From Lagopus muta (Eukaryota; Chordata; Aves; Galliformes; Phasianidae), in assembly GCF_023343835.1 (NCBI RefSeq), contig NC_064435.1:56520134-56584133 (forward strand): a stretch of 64,000 nucleotides of DNA, given 5' to 3'. Shown one piece after another: positions 1 to 12,699 of this stretch (position 1 is its first letter; every line of letters begins with the position of its first letter). The notes under the pieces were generated by a model. That model had not been told where the DNA came from and searched no databases. It was given only the letters and a program-made list of their open reading frames with translations. A program made the position numbers and the translations under genes.

Positions 1-3000
1 AAAAGAAATGTGGTAGTTTTTTTCTAAAATGCTATTTGTAACGGTAGCCTTCTGCCTCTCTATAGGTGTGCCTGTTATATTTCCAGTAGGAACCCCAGGT
101 CAACATTTAGGTATAAGGGAAACAAGGCCATCACCTCCAAAACGAAGCACACAAAATGACTTTTCAACGGTGATATTGTATTGTTTCAGTGAAGTACAAC
201 TAGGTTTGAAAATGAACTCAGAATAAAAACGTAATAGCTGCTTTTACCTGGGATCTCTTTTAACAGCACCAATGTTAGTAAGATTTACGGCTTAGTTTTG
301 CTGTTACAATTTTTGTTTATAGATACAATAAAGCAAAATCCATATTGAATACCACCCTGCATAAGGCAAAGCACAGCACAGATCTAACCTGCTTACATAC
401 ATTTTGCCTTTGTACTTAAACTTGTTTACCTCCATCAAATATTCCTGCTATGACTGCGATAAACCTATTCTCTTGAGAGAAAAAAGGCAGCTGCCAGTTT
501 TGAAGCAGCAATTCTTCACACTTAGCAACTAGGAAACAGTCCAAAGTCTCCTCTAATACACACAGTCACTTCTTTCCACATGAGATCTTAGCATATGCTG
601 TATGTAGATGGAGTTTTTGCTCATTGAGAGGATGCTAGCTAGGAACCCATTTCATGTGACTTTAAGGCCACATTTCAGCAGAGAACATGACAGCTAGTTT
701 TAAACACATATTTCCCACCCAGAAATGGGCAATTCAGCACAAAACTCTAGCTCAAAATAACAGGTCCGAACGGCCTGTTATTTAAAATAACGGGCCAAAC
801 CAGCCTGTAAACCATTGACACTTAAATAATGTATTTCAGACACTTTTTAAATCTCTTTGATTTGAAAGTCTTCAAGATTCATTCATGTCCTGCTCTTTAG
901 CCTGCTTCCATCCCTACACAGTCAGGCACCTGGGGAAGTGGGATAAGGGAGGAAGAGCAGAAGCGAACAGCAACTTCAGATGCTGCAAGGCACCATGTGA
1001 CAACACAGCCAGGTATTACTCCACCAAAGACTAATACAAACTATCTGATCTTCCAAGCCCTAGAATAAACAGATAGGTAGGATTGCTTCCTAAGAACTTT
1101 GGGTCTTGAGGGTTTTGATTTGGTGAATTTTTTGGTAAAAAGAACACTTTCTGAATCTATCCAACTTTGTGCTGTACTAACAATTATAAGCAGTTCTATG
1201 GGAGCAACAGACAAAAACAGAATGATTGTAAACTGTTATGATGTCAAAGTCCAATCTGTACAAGCTGTTGAGTTTCAGCTTTTTGATCAAAGACCTGCTG
1301 GAATAAGAAACACTTAGAAGTAATCTGTTGCTTCAATGTACATGCATTACTATGTTTCAAGCACATAGATTAACTAAGAGAAGGTGAACCATAATCCAAC
1401 TTTAATGCATACCTTAGCAGCAAAATCCAACTCTGACCCCACTTGACATTTCACAGCAGAACCTCAGTGGCATTTCTATCCAAAGAAAGTAACTGTCTAT
1501 ACATTATAGAAATTTATGCTGCAAAATACAGAAAGGGGGGGCGAGGGGGGGACTGAGGCATAATGAAACATGGAGCCTGGAGCAGAATTCACCAGAGACT
1601 GGAACTGGTAGATGGCATCTAGAATGCTACTGAAAAAATATTATTTAAAACACAATCTGCAGAAGCCCCAGGGTCGCCAATGAGCGTGAGTTGGAACTGC
1701 ACACACAGTAGCAAGATCTTCAATGCATGACTCTAGGGCAGTAATAAAAAAATTACATATAATCAAATAAATCTCAACCTACAAACTGAAGAGTGTTAAT
1801 CTGCATAACCACATGTCGGGAGCAGTTAGTAGGAAGGGATATTTGTGTGACCATCCTTAGACTTACTGTCACAATTTCAAGATATGTTGGCTGGAAAGGG
1901 GAAAAAGGGATAGGACATGAACTTTATTCTGCCCAGAAAGCCCAGTGGTACAGCTACTTTTAAAATTATTGTCAACACTCTTAGTGGTTTGTCAGCCTTC
2001 ATTTCTCAGTGCTTTTTGTTTGTTTGCTTTGATAGACATCACAAAATCTCATTTTCACAGCAACATCATTGTGGACACGCATTTTACCACATTACATGAC
2101 TGCAGAAATAGTAATGCAGGAAAGACAAAGATTCTCCAGTGAGTACACTAGACAGGAATAAATCTTCTCATAAAGGCAGTGAGAAAAATGTGAATATAAA
2201 ATGAGAAGCCTTAAGTTTTGTCACTTCAGAACTTACAACTATGTACTCCCATATTTAATCAATGTCACCCACACAAGATTTGTTGGGATCAATCCTTTTT
2301 CCCACAGGTATGTTTTTATCAGTATTCTCACCACAAATAAACTGGAGCTATGACAGAAACAGGCAATGACTTGATTCCCAAAAAACCAAACCAGATGTAC
2401 ACATAGACACATCAAATAGGATTCTGTAGCAGAAGGTACCATTCAAGCCACCAGTTAAAATCCAGTCAAAGAAATTAAACACAGCCTTCTTTCATTAAAA
2501 AGTAGTAAATGTTACTATATATATATCTCAAGGTGCCAGGGTACCCATTATCAGTCACATAACTGAGAAGCAGGTAATACAAACTGTTTGCATGTCAAAG
2601 CCCATTTCTCCCCACATTTAACTGAAGATTGTAACCAAGCTGCAGGTTTATGCTACTGCAAGAGTTTCTGAACAACAATGATGCCAAATTGCTGCATCAT
2701 CTTTAGTGTCTCTAAAGGCAGCAAAGCTGAAAGGACATGACTGCTGAACTACTTGTGTATGTCTTGAGGCTTTTTTCCCAGGAGGAAGATGCTGACAAAC
2801 TCTTTATGCCATCCATGCTGCACCATTCTTGATCTGCTCAGAACATTTCTCCCTAAAGGAAGCACTTAATTAACTTAAATTAACTCAAAATGCAAACTAG
2901 GAAACGCATTGCCTATAATATCAACAGGAGGTTTCTAAAATCTAAATGAGTAAGATTTAACATTTTCAGTGCAAATTACAAAATTATTTTCAGTTTTAAC

Positions 3001-6000
3001 TAACTCATTAAAATCCCTTACATGCTAACACTCTCCATGCGAAATGATTAATATGCAATTTCTTCAGTTAAATCTGTAAGCTGCAAAAAAAGTTAAGCAG
3101 AATATTTCCACAAAGGCACTTTCTTTTTTCCCCCTAATCTGTTTTACACCCAGAAAATTGTACTGACTAGGACAAATCTCAAATTTCTGCATGGCTTCCT
3201 CTTATTGCATATCACAAAGCTGCAAGAGCATGATGTGAAAATAAGCATTAGTGGAAGGGACAGGGAAAAACGCTGGCTTGTGATTTACATCCATTATAGA
3301 AAAGACAGCTGGAAAGTTCACCAAGTCCATGTTAGCAGCTCACATACATGTTAAATACAAGCTTCAGTCCACATTTTCCTTGCAAATAGCTAAAACTTAT
3401 TCTATATGCTGTCCTATTATGCCAGTAGAAAGCAATTGCTTCCTGAGAAACATATTCTGCATAAACATCACTCTTTGACAAGTTTACATTACAGCTGGAT
3501 TCTTCTCTCCCTGTTGTTTTAGACACTGGAGTCAGTACAAGACAGCTACTGTTGTTTCCATCAAGGACATCAGGAACTGCCTCACACTGCTACAACTTAT
3601 TCAGTTCTATGTTTGTGGAAAGAGATCAGACAAGATTTATTGCAAGCACTATGCAGCCAGATCATTCACCTGACACTAAGGAAGCTCTGAAAGGTTTGTG
3701 CAGGTCCCAGCAGCAAACCTGCCAAATATTCAGCTGATAAATGAGCAGAATGCATCCCCCAATCCCCTCACTTGATGCCATTTGGGATGGAAGAAGTCAG
3801 AGGCAGCCTCTAATGTAAGAACTGTGGGAAGAAACAGGTAAAGAATAAAAAGCAATGGGAAGGGGAAAAAAAAGGCAGAGGTTGAAGCCTGAGGTACAGT
3901 ACATTTTCTCACCCCTTCAGTTGCTCCCCTTGCTCATGTCATTATGTATAGAGGCCATTTTCTTGAAAACTTCTGCTGCACTTCCAAGGATTAGCTGTAG
4001 ACATAATCAGTCACCGGCTACACTTGTGTTACCAACCTTCAGTTTTTCCCACAGCTCATACAGACACCCTTATGAGAAATACATAGAGCAGGAAAAGGAG
4101 AGAACAGATAAACAGAAGCAAGACAGATCATTCCATGAAAACTGATTACAAGGACAACCAGACTACCAGTTATATTGGTGCCTTGAGAAAAAGCAGCCTA
4201 AGAGCAGACAAAATGAATGCTTCACTGCAGGTGACCCTGCAGAGACTCCAGTTCCTGCCCATGTGAAGAACAGAGGGACCTATCATGGGCCATTCACTAT
4301 AAACAAGATTTTGTGCAAACGGTTCTGTGCGATATTTTGTATATATGTATATCAGTATATATAACACTGAAATGGGATAGCTCTACATACGAGTGTCTGG
4401 AATGCCAAATGCACAAGGGTAGTAAAAGGTGGCGTGTGCTTCCATGGGACTAGGAAAAAAAGAAGGAAAAAAAAAAAAAAGCCCACAAAAAACCCCACAC
4501 TCACTGCCTTTAAATCTTATTGCGAAACCTGGGTTCTTGGAATAAGATATAAGTTGCAGATTTAATGGAGGCAGCAGGTTATTCACAGCTAGAAAATGGA
4601 TTGTGATTGAACGGAGCTGTAAATAAGTTCACGCACCAAGATGGACACAGATTCTCTACCTGGGTAAGTATGCTCACATTACATTCTCATAAACGTAATT
4701 AAAACCCTGCAAAAATCATTAATGAAGGACAAAAGGAGTAAACTGATAGCCTTATTCCTGTCTATGAAAGAGAAGAAATTACTGAATTTCAGAGGAACAA
4801 GTTGCTGCCAAATGGTATGCACTATTTTCAGCAGATTAAGCAGGCAAATTTGGTACAGCCTGCTAATGCCTGAGAATATACATGGAAAACTAAAAAGAGC
4901 AAGAATCAAGGCTGCTTCTATGCCAATACCCAAGTTATCAGTTGTAAATGGGGTTATTTCCTTAAACCAGATTTTTAATAGTCAAGGAAAAAAAGCTATC
5001 AACACAAATCAGGAAACAATTTTTTCTTTCTCTTACGGAATATAATCCTGGGCAGTTTCACTGCAAGATAATTCATTTCAGCAGACATACAAGATTATAA
5101 AAGACATCTACACCAGAAACTCTTACTACTAAATTAATAGGAAAGCATAAAGAACTGAGCTATCACACAAACTCCAATTTCAATAAATACTTTCATTGAT
5201 GTCCTATGTAACATAGTCTTTGGTGTGAAGCCTGACTTGGAAACAGGTCTCTTTTGACTTTGTATTTGTAGATGACTTTCTCTTTTCACCAAAATATTAC
5301 TTTTACTCCAAAATTACCGCAGGTACAAGGCAAAGTAGAAGTCTTAGAGTGCCCTGTGGCAGTAAATCAAAATTCCATATACAATTTTGTCCATCTTAAT
5401 AATTTGAATGTAACACATTGAACCTAGTAAATGAGAGATCACATTATATAAGTACGTAACACTTACCTAATCGCTGTGGGGAGATGCCAGAAAACAAACC
5501 TTCGTGTCTCAAGAACTTTGTGGCACTGTTGAGTTTCCTTTTCTGCATGTTTTGTCTGCTGGCTAATAGGAGTTTTGGCAATACAATAGGAGTTGTTTAG
5601 GCAAGGTACAACTGCACTCAGCAGGAATCAATACATTTTTGCATTTGTGTTTTTGAGAAAGAATCCAATGTTTGCCGACTTTTAATGGAGTGGGCTACAT
5701 AAAACAATGCAAACTTTTTCACATGGCACTAATGAAGAAAAGTTAACCAACTCTCCAATTCCTACGCAGAAGTCTCCAACTGCATAAAAACGGAGTCCAG
5801 GTTCTTAAGCTTTGGTCCTTTAGGAATACCAAATAAACTGGACCAAAGTCCCTGCAGTAACAAATTCCTAGAGATATGAAAAAGTTCGTGAAAAATGAAG
5901 TCCAAAACAGCTGCCTTCAGCTCATGCTTTATACATATCAAAGTCTGCTTACATTAATTTATCTGTGGAAAACTAACTACTGCTACGTCATTCCCCATCT

Positions 6001-8337
6001 TTTCCCTTATCTTGTTACATTTTCTTATACTATCTTAATCTCAAGCTTCACCCTCAGCGGTCTCAGACTAGTAACATGCATTATTTCCAATTGACTGAAC
6101 CAACTATTTCACATCAGATGAATCTTTACACCGCAAAGCATTTCAAATCGTTTATTGGGCTTAGGACTGTGTGTATAATGTGTATAATTGGTTTGTTCTA
6201 GATAATATGGAGAAAAATGAAAGAGAAAATGGATTGTTAACACTGGAATGTCACTTGTTTAAGATCCACAGGAGGTAAAGTTCAGATGTAAACGTGTTGA
6301 TCCAAAAACAAAACACTGATCATATCCAGCATCTTAACAATATATCTGTGTAAGCGCATCGGTTCCACCTTTTTTTTTTTTTTTAAATGTATACATGACT
6401 TCAAACTGATATCTGAGATTAAAAAAGATTCGCTTCTACAGCTCACTAAAGACAATGTATTTTCAATATTCACCACATGTTCAACAGCATGTGAAAGCAG
6501 ATTAAAAGTTTGAAATAAAAAATTTTTAAGTAATGGTATTATTGCATTTCTTATTCATGAAATTTCTTTTTAGGATTGCACAAAATCAGTGTTAGAGTAT
6601 GAAGTTCCACTTTGCCTCACATGTGAACACACCACTCTTACAAAACTACTGTACAATGGTACCAAACCTGAAATTTTAGGATCCTTATATACTTGAAGAA
6701 AACTAGAATGAAACATTGGATATGTGGCGTAACTGCCATTGTTATTCTTCATTATAGCATCCTTTTACTTACTGCATCATACCAACAGCAAACTTCGAAA
6801 AGAATAACTTAGTTTCAGAGTACGTTACCATCTTTCCATTAAGGTTTAATTAAATATTTTCTCTAGGTATATACAAACATGTCTTATTTTAAAAGAAACT
6901 AAAATCATGGAAGCAGTAATTCAAGATGCTATAAAGAGATAACGAACAAAAAAACCCACCATGAATAATCATGAGACAGCACACCAAATTCACTCATTGC
7001 TCCTAGATTTTTCTGAAGAGCTTTATTTATTTGTTTATTTTATCTTGGTTAGGAAGAAATATTGATGATACTGACACCTCTGATAAGATAAGCATTTGCT
7101 TCAGAGCTTCAAAGGTTTGGTGGTAATGGGGTTTCTGTTCAATAGTTAAATACTTCCCAATTTCTGAGGACTTAACTAACTTATGGTATTTCAGCAACTA
7201 AAAAGAACACTACACACCTACAGAACATTCTTCCCCATCTTGTTTATTTGTTTCGTTTTGTAAGATCTGACCAAGACAGCTGAATCTATCTTTATGCATG
7301 ACTAACACAGGATAGGAAAAATTAATAACTTGTATTGTAAGTGCCTGTATGTAGAAAAAAGTAATCTCTCCCACTAATACGTGTGATCAATATCTGACTC
7401 ATAAGACCTTCAAAAGGTTCAGAGGACTGATACAGAGAACATGCTCCTAAGCAATAAACAACTTGAGCCTAGAAAGAATAACTTTCCCATTTCTGTTTTC
7501 TTCAGAGTATTTTAAAGCCTTTCAATTTTCCAGGTTATAAAATTTCTGCAACTTAAGTAGCATTAATACAGAATGCCGCTGCTCCTTTTTCACAGACATT
7601 CAAAAGAGACACAGCATGCAAATCCTATATATTTAAGCAAAATTTGACAGTAAAAACTGACCAACTGATGCACTGACAGTATCATAAACCTATCCTCTCC
7701 ACATACAACTCACTAGTTATTCTTGTTGCCATCACATGATTCATGGTGGATGAAAAAGGCAGGAGACAATGGAATTTAACTTTTCATAGTAATGTCTTTC
7801 CAATCCACCACATAGAGGAAGAGATTAAAACATGCTGTTCTCATTATAATTTGTAGAAACATTTATCTGTGTAGTTTCTAATACAGGCATATTTGAGCTC
7901 AGATTCAGTTTCCACATCTCTGAGCGTCATTACATATTAGCTGAGCAGTACTAACATGTCAGACAGGCAGAAGATCAAATATTTTTCACTTAAATCTCAC
8001 TCCAACTGTTCGTATGTGCTGAACTACCCGCTACGCTCATACAAGGTGAATTACTGCATAACTTGCTTGATTGTAACTCACTAAGATATGGTAACTTGAT
8101 TACTTCTATAAATCCCTAATCTGAGCCAATATTCACCCAATTTAGCTCATGCTGAACTCTACTTTTTCTCCTAATATTATTTTTGTGTATGTGTTAATTA
8201 TTCAATCACTAGCATCTGACAGGCATGTAATAGAATACAAAGAAATAGCCATTGTCTCAAAAAACAACCATATGAAGACAATGGACAGAGTTTCAATGAA
8301 ATCAAGACCATACCATAAATAGCTAATGGATGAAGGG
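1..8337. other. Intergenic, no gene recognised
   Basis: AT-rich sequence downstream of FBXO15. The open frames are short, lack flanking splice signals with a consistent phase, and resemble no family I know. I see no clear CR1 or LTR fragment here. Apart from short A/T-rich runs (for example an A-rich stretch near 4456-4495) the only structured element noted is an inverted repeat at 755-783, listed separately. Distal regulatory elements or very old repeats could be missed by eye. Confidence 0.6.
755..807. repeat. Short inverted repeat with a degenerate direct copy
   Basis: AAATAACAGG at 755-764 pairs perfectly with CCTGTTATTT at 774-783 around a 9-base loop containing two CpGs. The left part (754-777) is then repeated imperfectly at 784-807 (18 of 24 positions by eye). 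The result is a hairpin followed by a diverged tandem unit in otherwise plain AT-rich DNA. No family is recognised. Confidence 0.5.
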
Positions 8338-8868
8338 TCATGAGACGCCATCTGGAGCACGGTGTTCAGCTCTGTGGCCTGCAGCACAAAGGAGGATGTG
8401 GACCTGTTGGAGTGGGTCCACAGGAAGGCCAGAGTGGTGATCAGGGAGCTGGAGCACCTTTCTATGAAGACAAGCTGAGAGTTGGGGTTGTTCAGTCTGG
8501 AGAAGGGAAGGCTCTGGAGGAGACCACATTGCAGCCTTTCAGTACTAAAAAGGAGTCTACAGGAAAGCTGGAGAGGAACATTCCATCAAGGAATATAGTG
8601 ACAGGATAAAGCACAATGATTTTAAACTAAAAAAGAGTAGATTTAGATTAGATATAAGGATGAAATTCTTCATTATGAGGGCAGTGAGGTGCTGGCACAG
8701 CTGCCCAGAGAAGCTGTGGTACCCCATCCCTGGAGGTGCTCAAGGCCAGATTGGATGGGGCCCTGGGCAGCTGAGCTGGTGGGGGGCAGCCCTGCACACA
8801 GCACGGGGTGGGGCTGGGTGGGCTTTGGGGTCTCTTCCTGCCCAAACCGTTCTATGATTATATGAATG
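8338..8868 (+). mobile_element. CR1 LINE, 5'-truncated, plus orientation
   Basis: This is the 3' part of a CR1 retroposon. It includes the decayed end of the reverse-transcriptase ORF, then the characteristic 3' region with the phrases CTGGCACAGCTGCCCAGAGA and GGTGCTCAAGGCCAGATTGG. It ends in the family's octamer-type tail, TTCTATGATTATATGAATG near 8850-8868. Stops and frame breaks show that it is not coding. It lies downstream of FBXO15. Confidence 0.9.
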
Positions 8869-9842
8869 CAAATCAAAACCTTTCTGCTAAATAGAGAGAC
8901 AGACCAGGCAGGAAAAAATACATATCTAGAGACTATCCACCATACAGTTGTTTTATGTGCTAAAAAAACAAATGAGGAATAGGCATGTACTATGAAAGCA
9001 GAGCTGTTTTTTTCTAATAACGATTGCAAAAAGATGGGAAGAAAAAGCAAAACAACTGTAAGGCCAGTTTGAAGAAAAATACTGTAATAACTCCCCTTCC
9101 CCATAAATACCTGGGAAACGTACAGTTGCTATTAGTTCCCCGCTAGAGGAAAATGACCACAGTAAAGGGCAACAACTCCAGAATGGCAGTGTTATAATTA
9201 AGGACAATTCTTCAGGTGATATAAAACAGCATAGTTGCAGCTTATATTAATGGAAAATCATATAAAGTGCCCAGGAGTATTAATGAATTGTTCACTAAAA
9301 ACACTTTATATTACAAGTAATTCTTTCAAAAAAAAAAAAAAAATCAAGACCATAGAAGCATTTCTGAATGCAGCAAAACAAATGACAATGACAAAACCAA
9401 TGACAAACAGTAGGAATGACATTGTGATGTAGTTCTGTTAGGGAGAGAACTCCTCCACTCTTGAAGTAATCTCATAAAAACCCTTTCATTAAATCACTCT
9501 TTCACACTGATTCCTTTCCAATGCAATTTAAGCTCATTAACTTAAACGAGCACTATTACATGTGCAATAAAATAAACACAAGCACTGTTTTTATGCTTCC
9601 CTACCAGGTAAATCACCCTCTTAAAGATATTATAGTTTTGTCTGTTGCGGAGTAGTTAAACACACACATTAAGAAGTTGATAGTGGTTGCCTTTTTTTTT
9701 TTTATGTGAAGGGGTTGTTCTCTGTAGCACATACAAACAAAATCTTCTAACTTTTTCCCCTCACTTATGAGTACTTACACTTTCACAAAAATGGTCTTCA
9801 AATTTGGATAAATGACACTAAAACAGCAAAATCCTGTCCTCA

Positions 9843-10076
9843 CTATAAATCATCAACAAAATCATTAAAAGCAGCTGCAACAAATCCTGAAGCATTAGAC
9901 AAAAATGTCACATTCCATACAGTATGACCAGCAGCTGTACATTTGGATGATCCAATTTCAACTGATGCCCACCACTTCTCCTGTTTGAATAATTCTTTTA
10001 TGGGATAAAAATGTTGCACTTGAGTGGGACATGCAATCTTTCTGCCATCTTTTGTTACATTTACATAAACTATTTT
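9843..10076 (-). CDS. Unassigned coding-like terminal exon
   Basis: After an acceptor-like TTTTCAG (minus strand, just above 10076) the frame is open for 77 codons to a TAG at 9843. The peptide begins KIVYVNVTKDGRKIACP and ends in FNDFVDDL. It has three N-glycosylation sequons (NVT twice, NAS), two cysteines and a WW pair, so it looks like an extracellular or lumenal segment. I do not recognise the family. It starts in phase 0, and FBXO15 exon 9 ends in phase 0, so an alternative last exon of FBXO15 is formally possible. It could equally be the last exon of another minus-strand gene, a pseudogene remnant or chance. A donor-like site about 50 bases upstream would imply an intron too short for a vertebrate. 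No AATAAA is obvious downstream. Confidence 0.3.
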   Translation of the reverse strand, partial: KIVYVNVTKDGRKIACPTQVQHFYPIKELFKQEKWWASVEIGSSKCTAAGHTVWNVTFLSNASGFVAAAFNDFVDDL

Positions 10077-10196
10077 CTGAAAACCATTTTTGCATTTAAC
10101 AAAATCTACCAAAACTTGTTACTTACCAGTAATGTTCCAATGAACAGGAAGGAAACAGCACACGTTATTTTACTAGTAGGCTATATTAGGCATAGG

Positions 10197-10446
10197 TGTC
10201 AAGGTTTTGGTAGCAGGGCTGGCTCTGTGAGCAGAACCCAGCTGTGGCCCGATGTCAGATCAAAGCCAGCCCCATCACTGCCAGAACTGAGCTGGGTAAT
10301 GCTGGGTGTGCTCTGGGAAAGCAGATGAAAGGAAGGGAAAACTGCTGAGCAAGACCAGCCAGGAGGAGAGAGGGAGCGAGAGAAAATGCAAGAGAGACAT
10401 CCCTGCAACCACCAAGGTCAGTGCAGAAGGAGTGGAGGAGGTGCTG
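10197..10446 (+). mobile_element. Avian ERV LTR, 5' portion
   Basis: The segment begins TGTCAAGGTTTTGGTAGCAG and runs through a purine-rich stretch to ACCAAGGTCAGTGCAGAAGG and GGAGGAGGTGCTG. This order matches the 5' half of a common avian LTR family as I remember it; the match is from memory, not a search. The 3' half of the same kind of LTR lies at 11330-12003, so this may be one LTR split by a later insertion, or two separate fragments. Confidence 0.55.
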
Positions 10447-10864
10447 TGCAACAAATCTCTTTTTTGCTTTTGCAATTTTATGTGTTCTTGCATAAGTTAT
10501 ACTTACCATCTTTCTTTTTAACTTTGTTGAGACAGAAAAAAAACATAGGAAAGCAATTCTAGTTCATCATCAGAATAGAGCAAGTGAAAAACAGAGCATT
10601 AATGATTTACCAGAATTCATTCTTTACATACTATCAGAGGTAAAACTGCTAGTTTTCCTTTTTCATAGAAAAACAGGTGGTTAATCCCTTTTGACTTAGT
10701 CCACCTCTGGGACATTCAGTTCAAAATTTAGTATTTTGTACTAATCTCAGTTCAGAGAGTAGAAGGTCACAAAAGCAGACCCAAAATTAATTAAACAAAA
10801 AAGAACAGGATTCTTCATTTTGGGTTATAATATAAATGTTGGTTGAAACTCTTCACTAGTACCA
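10447..10864. other. No gene; between LTR and CR1 pieces
   Basis: AT-rich sequence without a recognisable gene or repeat. It separates the LTR 5' portion from a CR1 fragment. If the flanking LTR pieces are one element, this stretch would belong to the insert. Confidence 0.4.
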
Positions 10865-11325
10865 AAAATCATGGAGTCACAGAGAGCATCCAGAGAAGGG
10901 TTATGAAGATGGTGAAGGGTCTGGAGGACAAGATGTATGAGGAAAAGCTGATATTCCTATGTTGGTTCAGCGCAGAGCAGAAGAGCTGAGGGGAGGCCTG
11001 ATGGCGGCTGCAGCTCCTCACAGGGAGCAGAAGGGCAGCGCTGAGCTCTGCTCTGTGTGACAGCGACAGGGATGGCATGGAGCTGCGTCAGGGGAGGGCA
11101 GCTGGGGGTCAGGGAAAGGGTCTGCAGCACAGGGTGATGGGCATGGAACGGGCTGCCCAAAGCAGTGGACACAGCACCAAGCATGCTGGGGTTCAGTTTG
11201 GACATTGCCCTCAGGCATAGGGTTTGAATTTTGGCTAGTGCTGTGTGGAGCCAGGAATTGGACTCAATGATCCTTTCGTGGGCCCCTTCCAACTCAGGAT
11301 ATTCCATGGTCCTGTGGTTCCATGA
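10865..11325 (+). mobile_element. CR1 LINE 3' fragment, plus orientation
   Basis: A CR1-like 3' end: CAGAGCAGAAGAGCTGAGGG followed by the region with CTGTGTGGAGCCAGGAATTG and CCCCTTCCAACTCAGGATAT. It resembles the fragment at 56530-56838 more than the one at 8338-8868, so a different CR1 subfamily is likely. Long minus-strand open frames over it are shadows produced by its GC-rich composition. Confidence 0.8.
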
Positions 11326-11329
11326 GCAC

Positions 11330-12003
11330 AGCCAAAACTCCCTGCCATTCAGGAGAGGCCCACAGTAGAGCAGGCTGTCCTCCTGCAGCCCACGGGCACT
11401 ATTACACAAAGTAGATCTCCACAGGTAAGCCCATGGAGGAGCCCACAGTGTAGCAGTGAACAAGGCCTAAAAAAAGTGAAGCCCACGGAGAACCTCCATT
11501 GGAACAGCACCAGGCCAGAGCTGCAGCCCATGGAGAAGAGCCCACAATGGGACAGGAGGGCTGGGAAACTGCTGCCAACAGAGACCCATGCAAAACAGTG
11601 CTTGGAGAGCTGCAGCCTGGGGGAGGCCCATGCAGCATCAGTTCAGGAAGCATAGCATCCCGTGGGATGGACCACACTTGGAGCAGGCATAGAGAGTAAC
11701 CACAGAGGAGTGGCAGAGAAAGCACTACAGACTGACCACAGCCCCTCTTCTCTATTGTCCTGTGTAGCATGAGGGGTAGAGGTAGAAGGAGCTGGTGTGG
11801 AGGGGGAAGGTGTTTTTAGTTTGCTTTTAGCTCTCGCAGCTTTAGACTGCCAGTAGTGGACAATAAATTACACTCATCTCCCTATTCAGAGTCCTTTCTG
11901 CCCGTGATAGTAACCGGTGAGTGATTTCTCTGCCCTTAACCCATGAGTTTCTTCAACAGAACAGGGGAGAAAAGAGAGAGTGAGAGAGTGGCACGGTGGA
12001 GCT
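11330..12003 (+). mobile_element. Avian ERV LTR, 3' portion with poly(A) signal
   Basis: Degenerate tandem units of the type 'cccatggagaagagcccac' lead into GGTGTTTTTAGTTTGCTTTT, an AATAAA at 11862-11867, and then TTTCTGCCCGTGATAGTAAC and GTGAGTGATTTCTCTGCCC. This is the R/U5-like end of an avian LTR family. There is no coding capacity. See 10197-10446 for the possible matching 5' portion. Confidence 0.65.
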
Positions 12004-12383
12004 TAACTGCATATTAGTATGAAACCACCACGGAAGTTAACAGTGAATGCTCTCAAATCCCGTGCATCTTAAATAAGGTAGAGCTTCTTCACAGTATGGC
12101 TCTCACAAGAAGTAATTTATTAACTATACTCAAAGGTGTCTATAAAAAAAATTATTCCTAAAAATATTTTCAATGTGTACAGTACCAGCAACAGGCTAAC
12201 AATGTGATGTTTAACAGGAAAAAAAAACCCACAATTTTTTATCAATGTCCCTCTTCAATTTATCCAATGTCAATTAACAGATGTACGCAATTTTACTTGT
12301 TAATGAAAAGCCAAAAGTGCAAAACTTGCAAATAGTATTACCCATTCACATTAAATTTTAAACATGAAATACACAGGGTTCAC

Positions 12384-12389
12384 TTTATT
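12384..12389 (-). promoter_or_regulatory. FBXO15: FBXO15 poly(A) signal
   Basis: AATAAA on the minus strand about 40 bases after the FBXO15 stop codon. It is the nearest canonical signal and would give a very short 3' UTR. Longer 3' ends using other signals cannot be excluded. Confidence 0.5.
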
Positions 12390-12429
12390 ATTATTATTTT
12401 AAAGCAAGGAAAGCAACAATATAATTATG

Positions 12430-12699
12430 TCAGTACTTTGTTCCATACCAATTATTAACCTTTTCAGTGCTTATGTAAAGAACGAGACTGACTATGAAAT
12501 ACTCTTTGGTTTCTTCCAACCACACCAACTCAGCACAGACTTTACCTTCTGAATCTGCATAGACTGTGGTATAGATATGACCCATATAATCATAAAGGTT
12601 GGACACTTTGGAGGAGAGTTCCATGCAAACTGGGGCACTGAAACACCAGAAGGGTTTTTGAGTTTCATCCAAGACAGTAACATCCATCATGTAACAGTC
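12430..12699 (-). CDS. FBXO15: FBXO15 coding exon 10 (terminal)
   Basis: 270 bases from TTCTTTGTAG to the stop codon. It encodes DCYMMDVTVLDETQKPFWCF and the conserved end VELVW-like AELVWLEETKEYFIV, LVLYISTEKVNNWYGTKY. This matches the family's C-terminus, so the gene is complete at its 3' end. Confidence 0.95.
   Translation of the reverse strand, partial: DCYMMDVTVLDETQKPFWCFSAPVCMELSSKVSNLYDYMGHIYTTVYADSEGKVCAELVWLEETKEYFIVSLVLYISTEKVNNWYGTKY

Noticed and set aside
4722-5045. 107-codon plus-strand frame
   Set aside because: No splice context, start context or family resemblance; an antisense frame of similar length overlaps it, as expected by chance.
10957-11770. Several long minus-strand frames (up to 168 codons)
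   Set aside because: They lie antisense to a CR1 3' end and an LTR; their length comes from GC-rich repeat composition.
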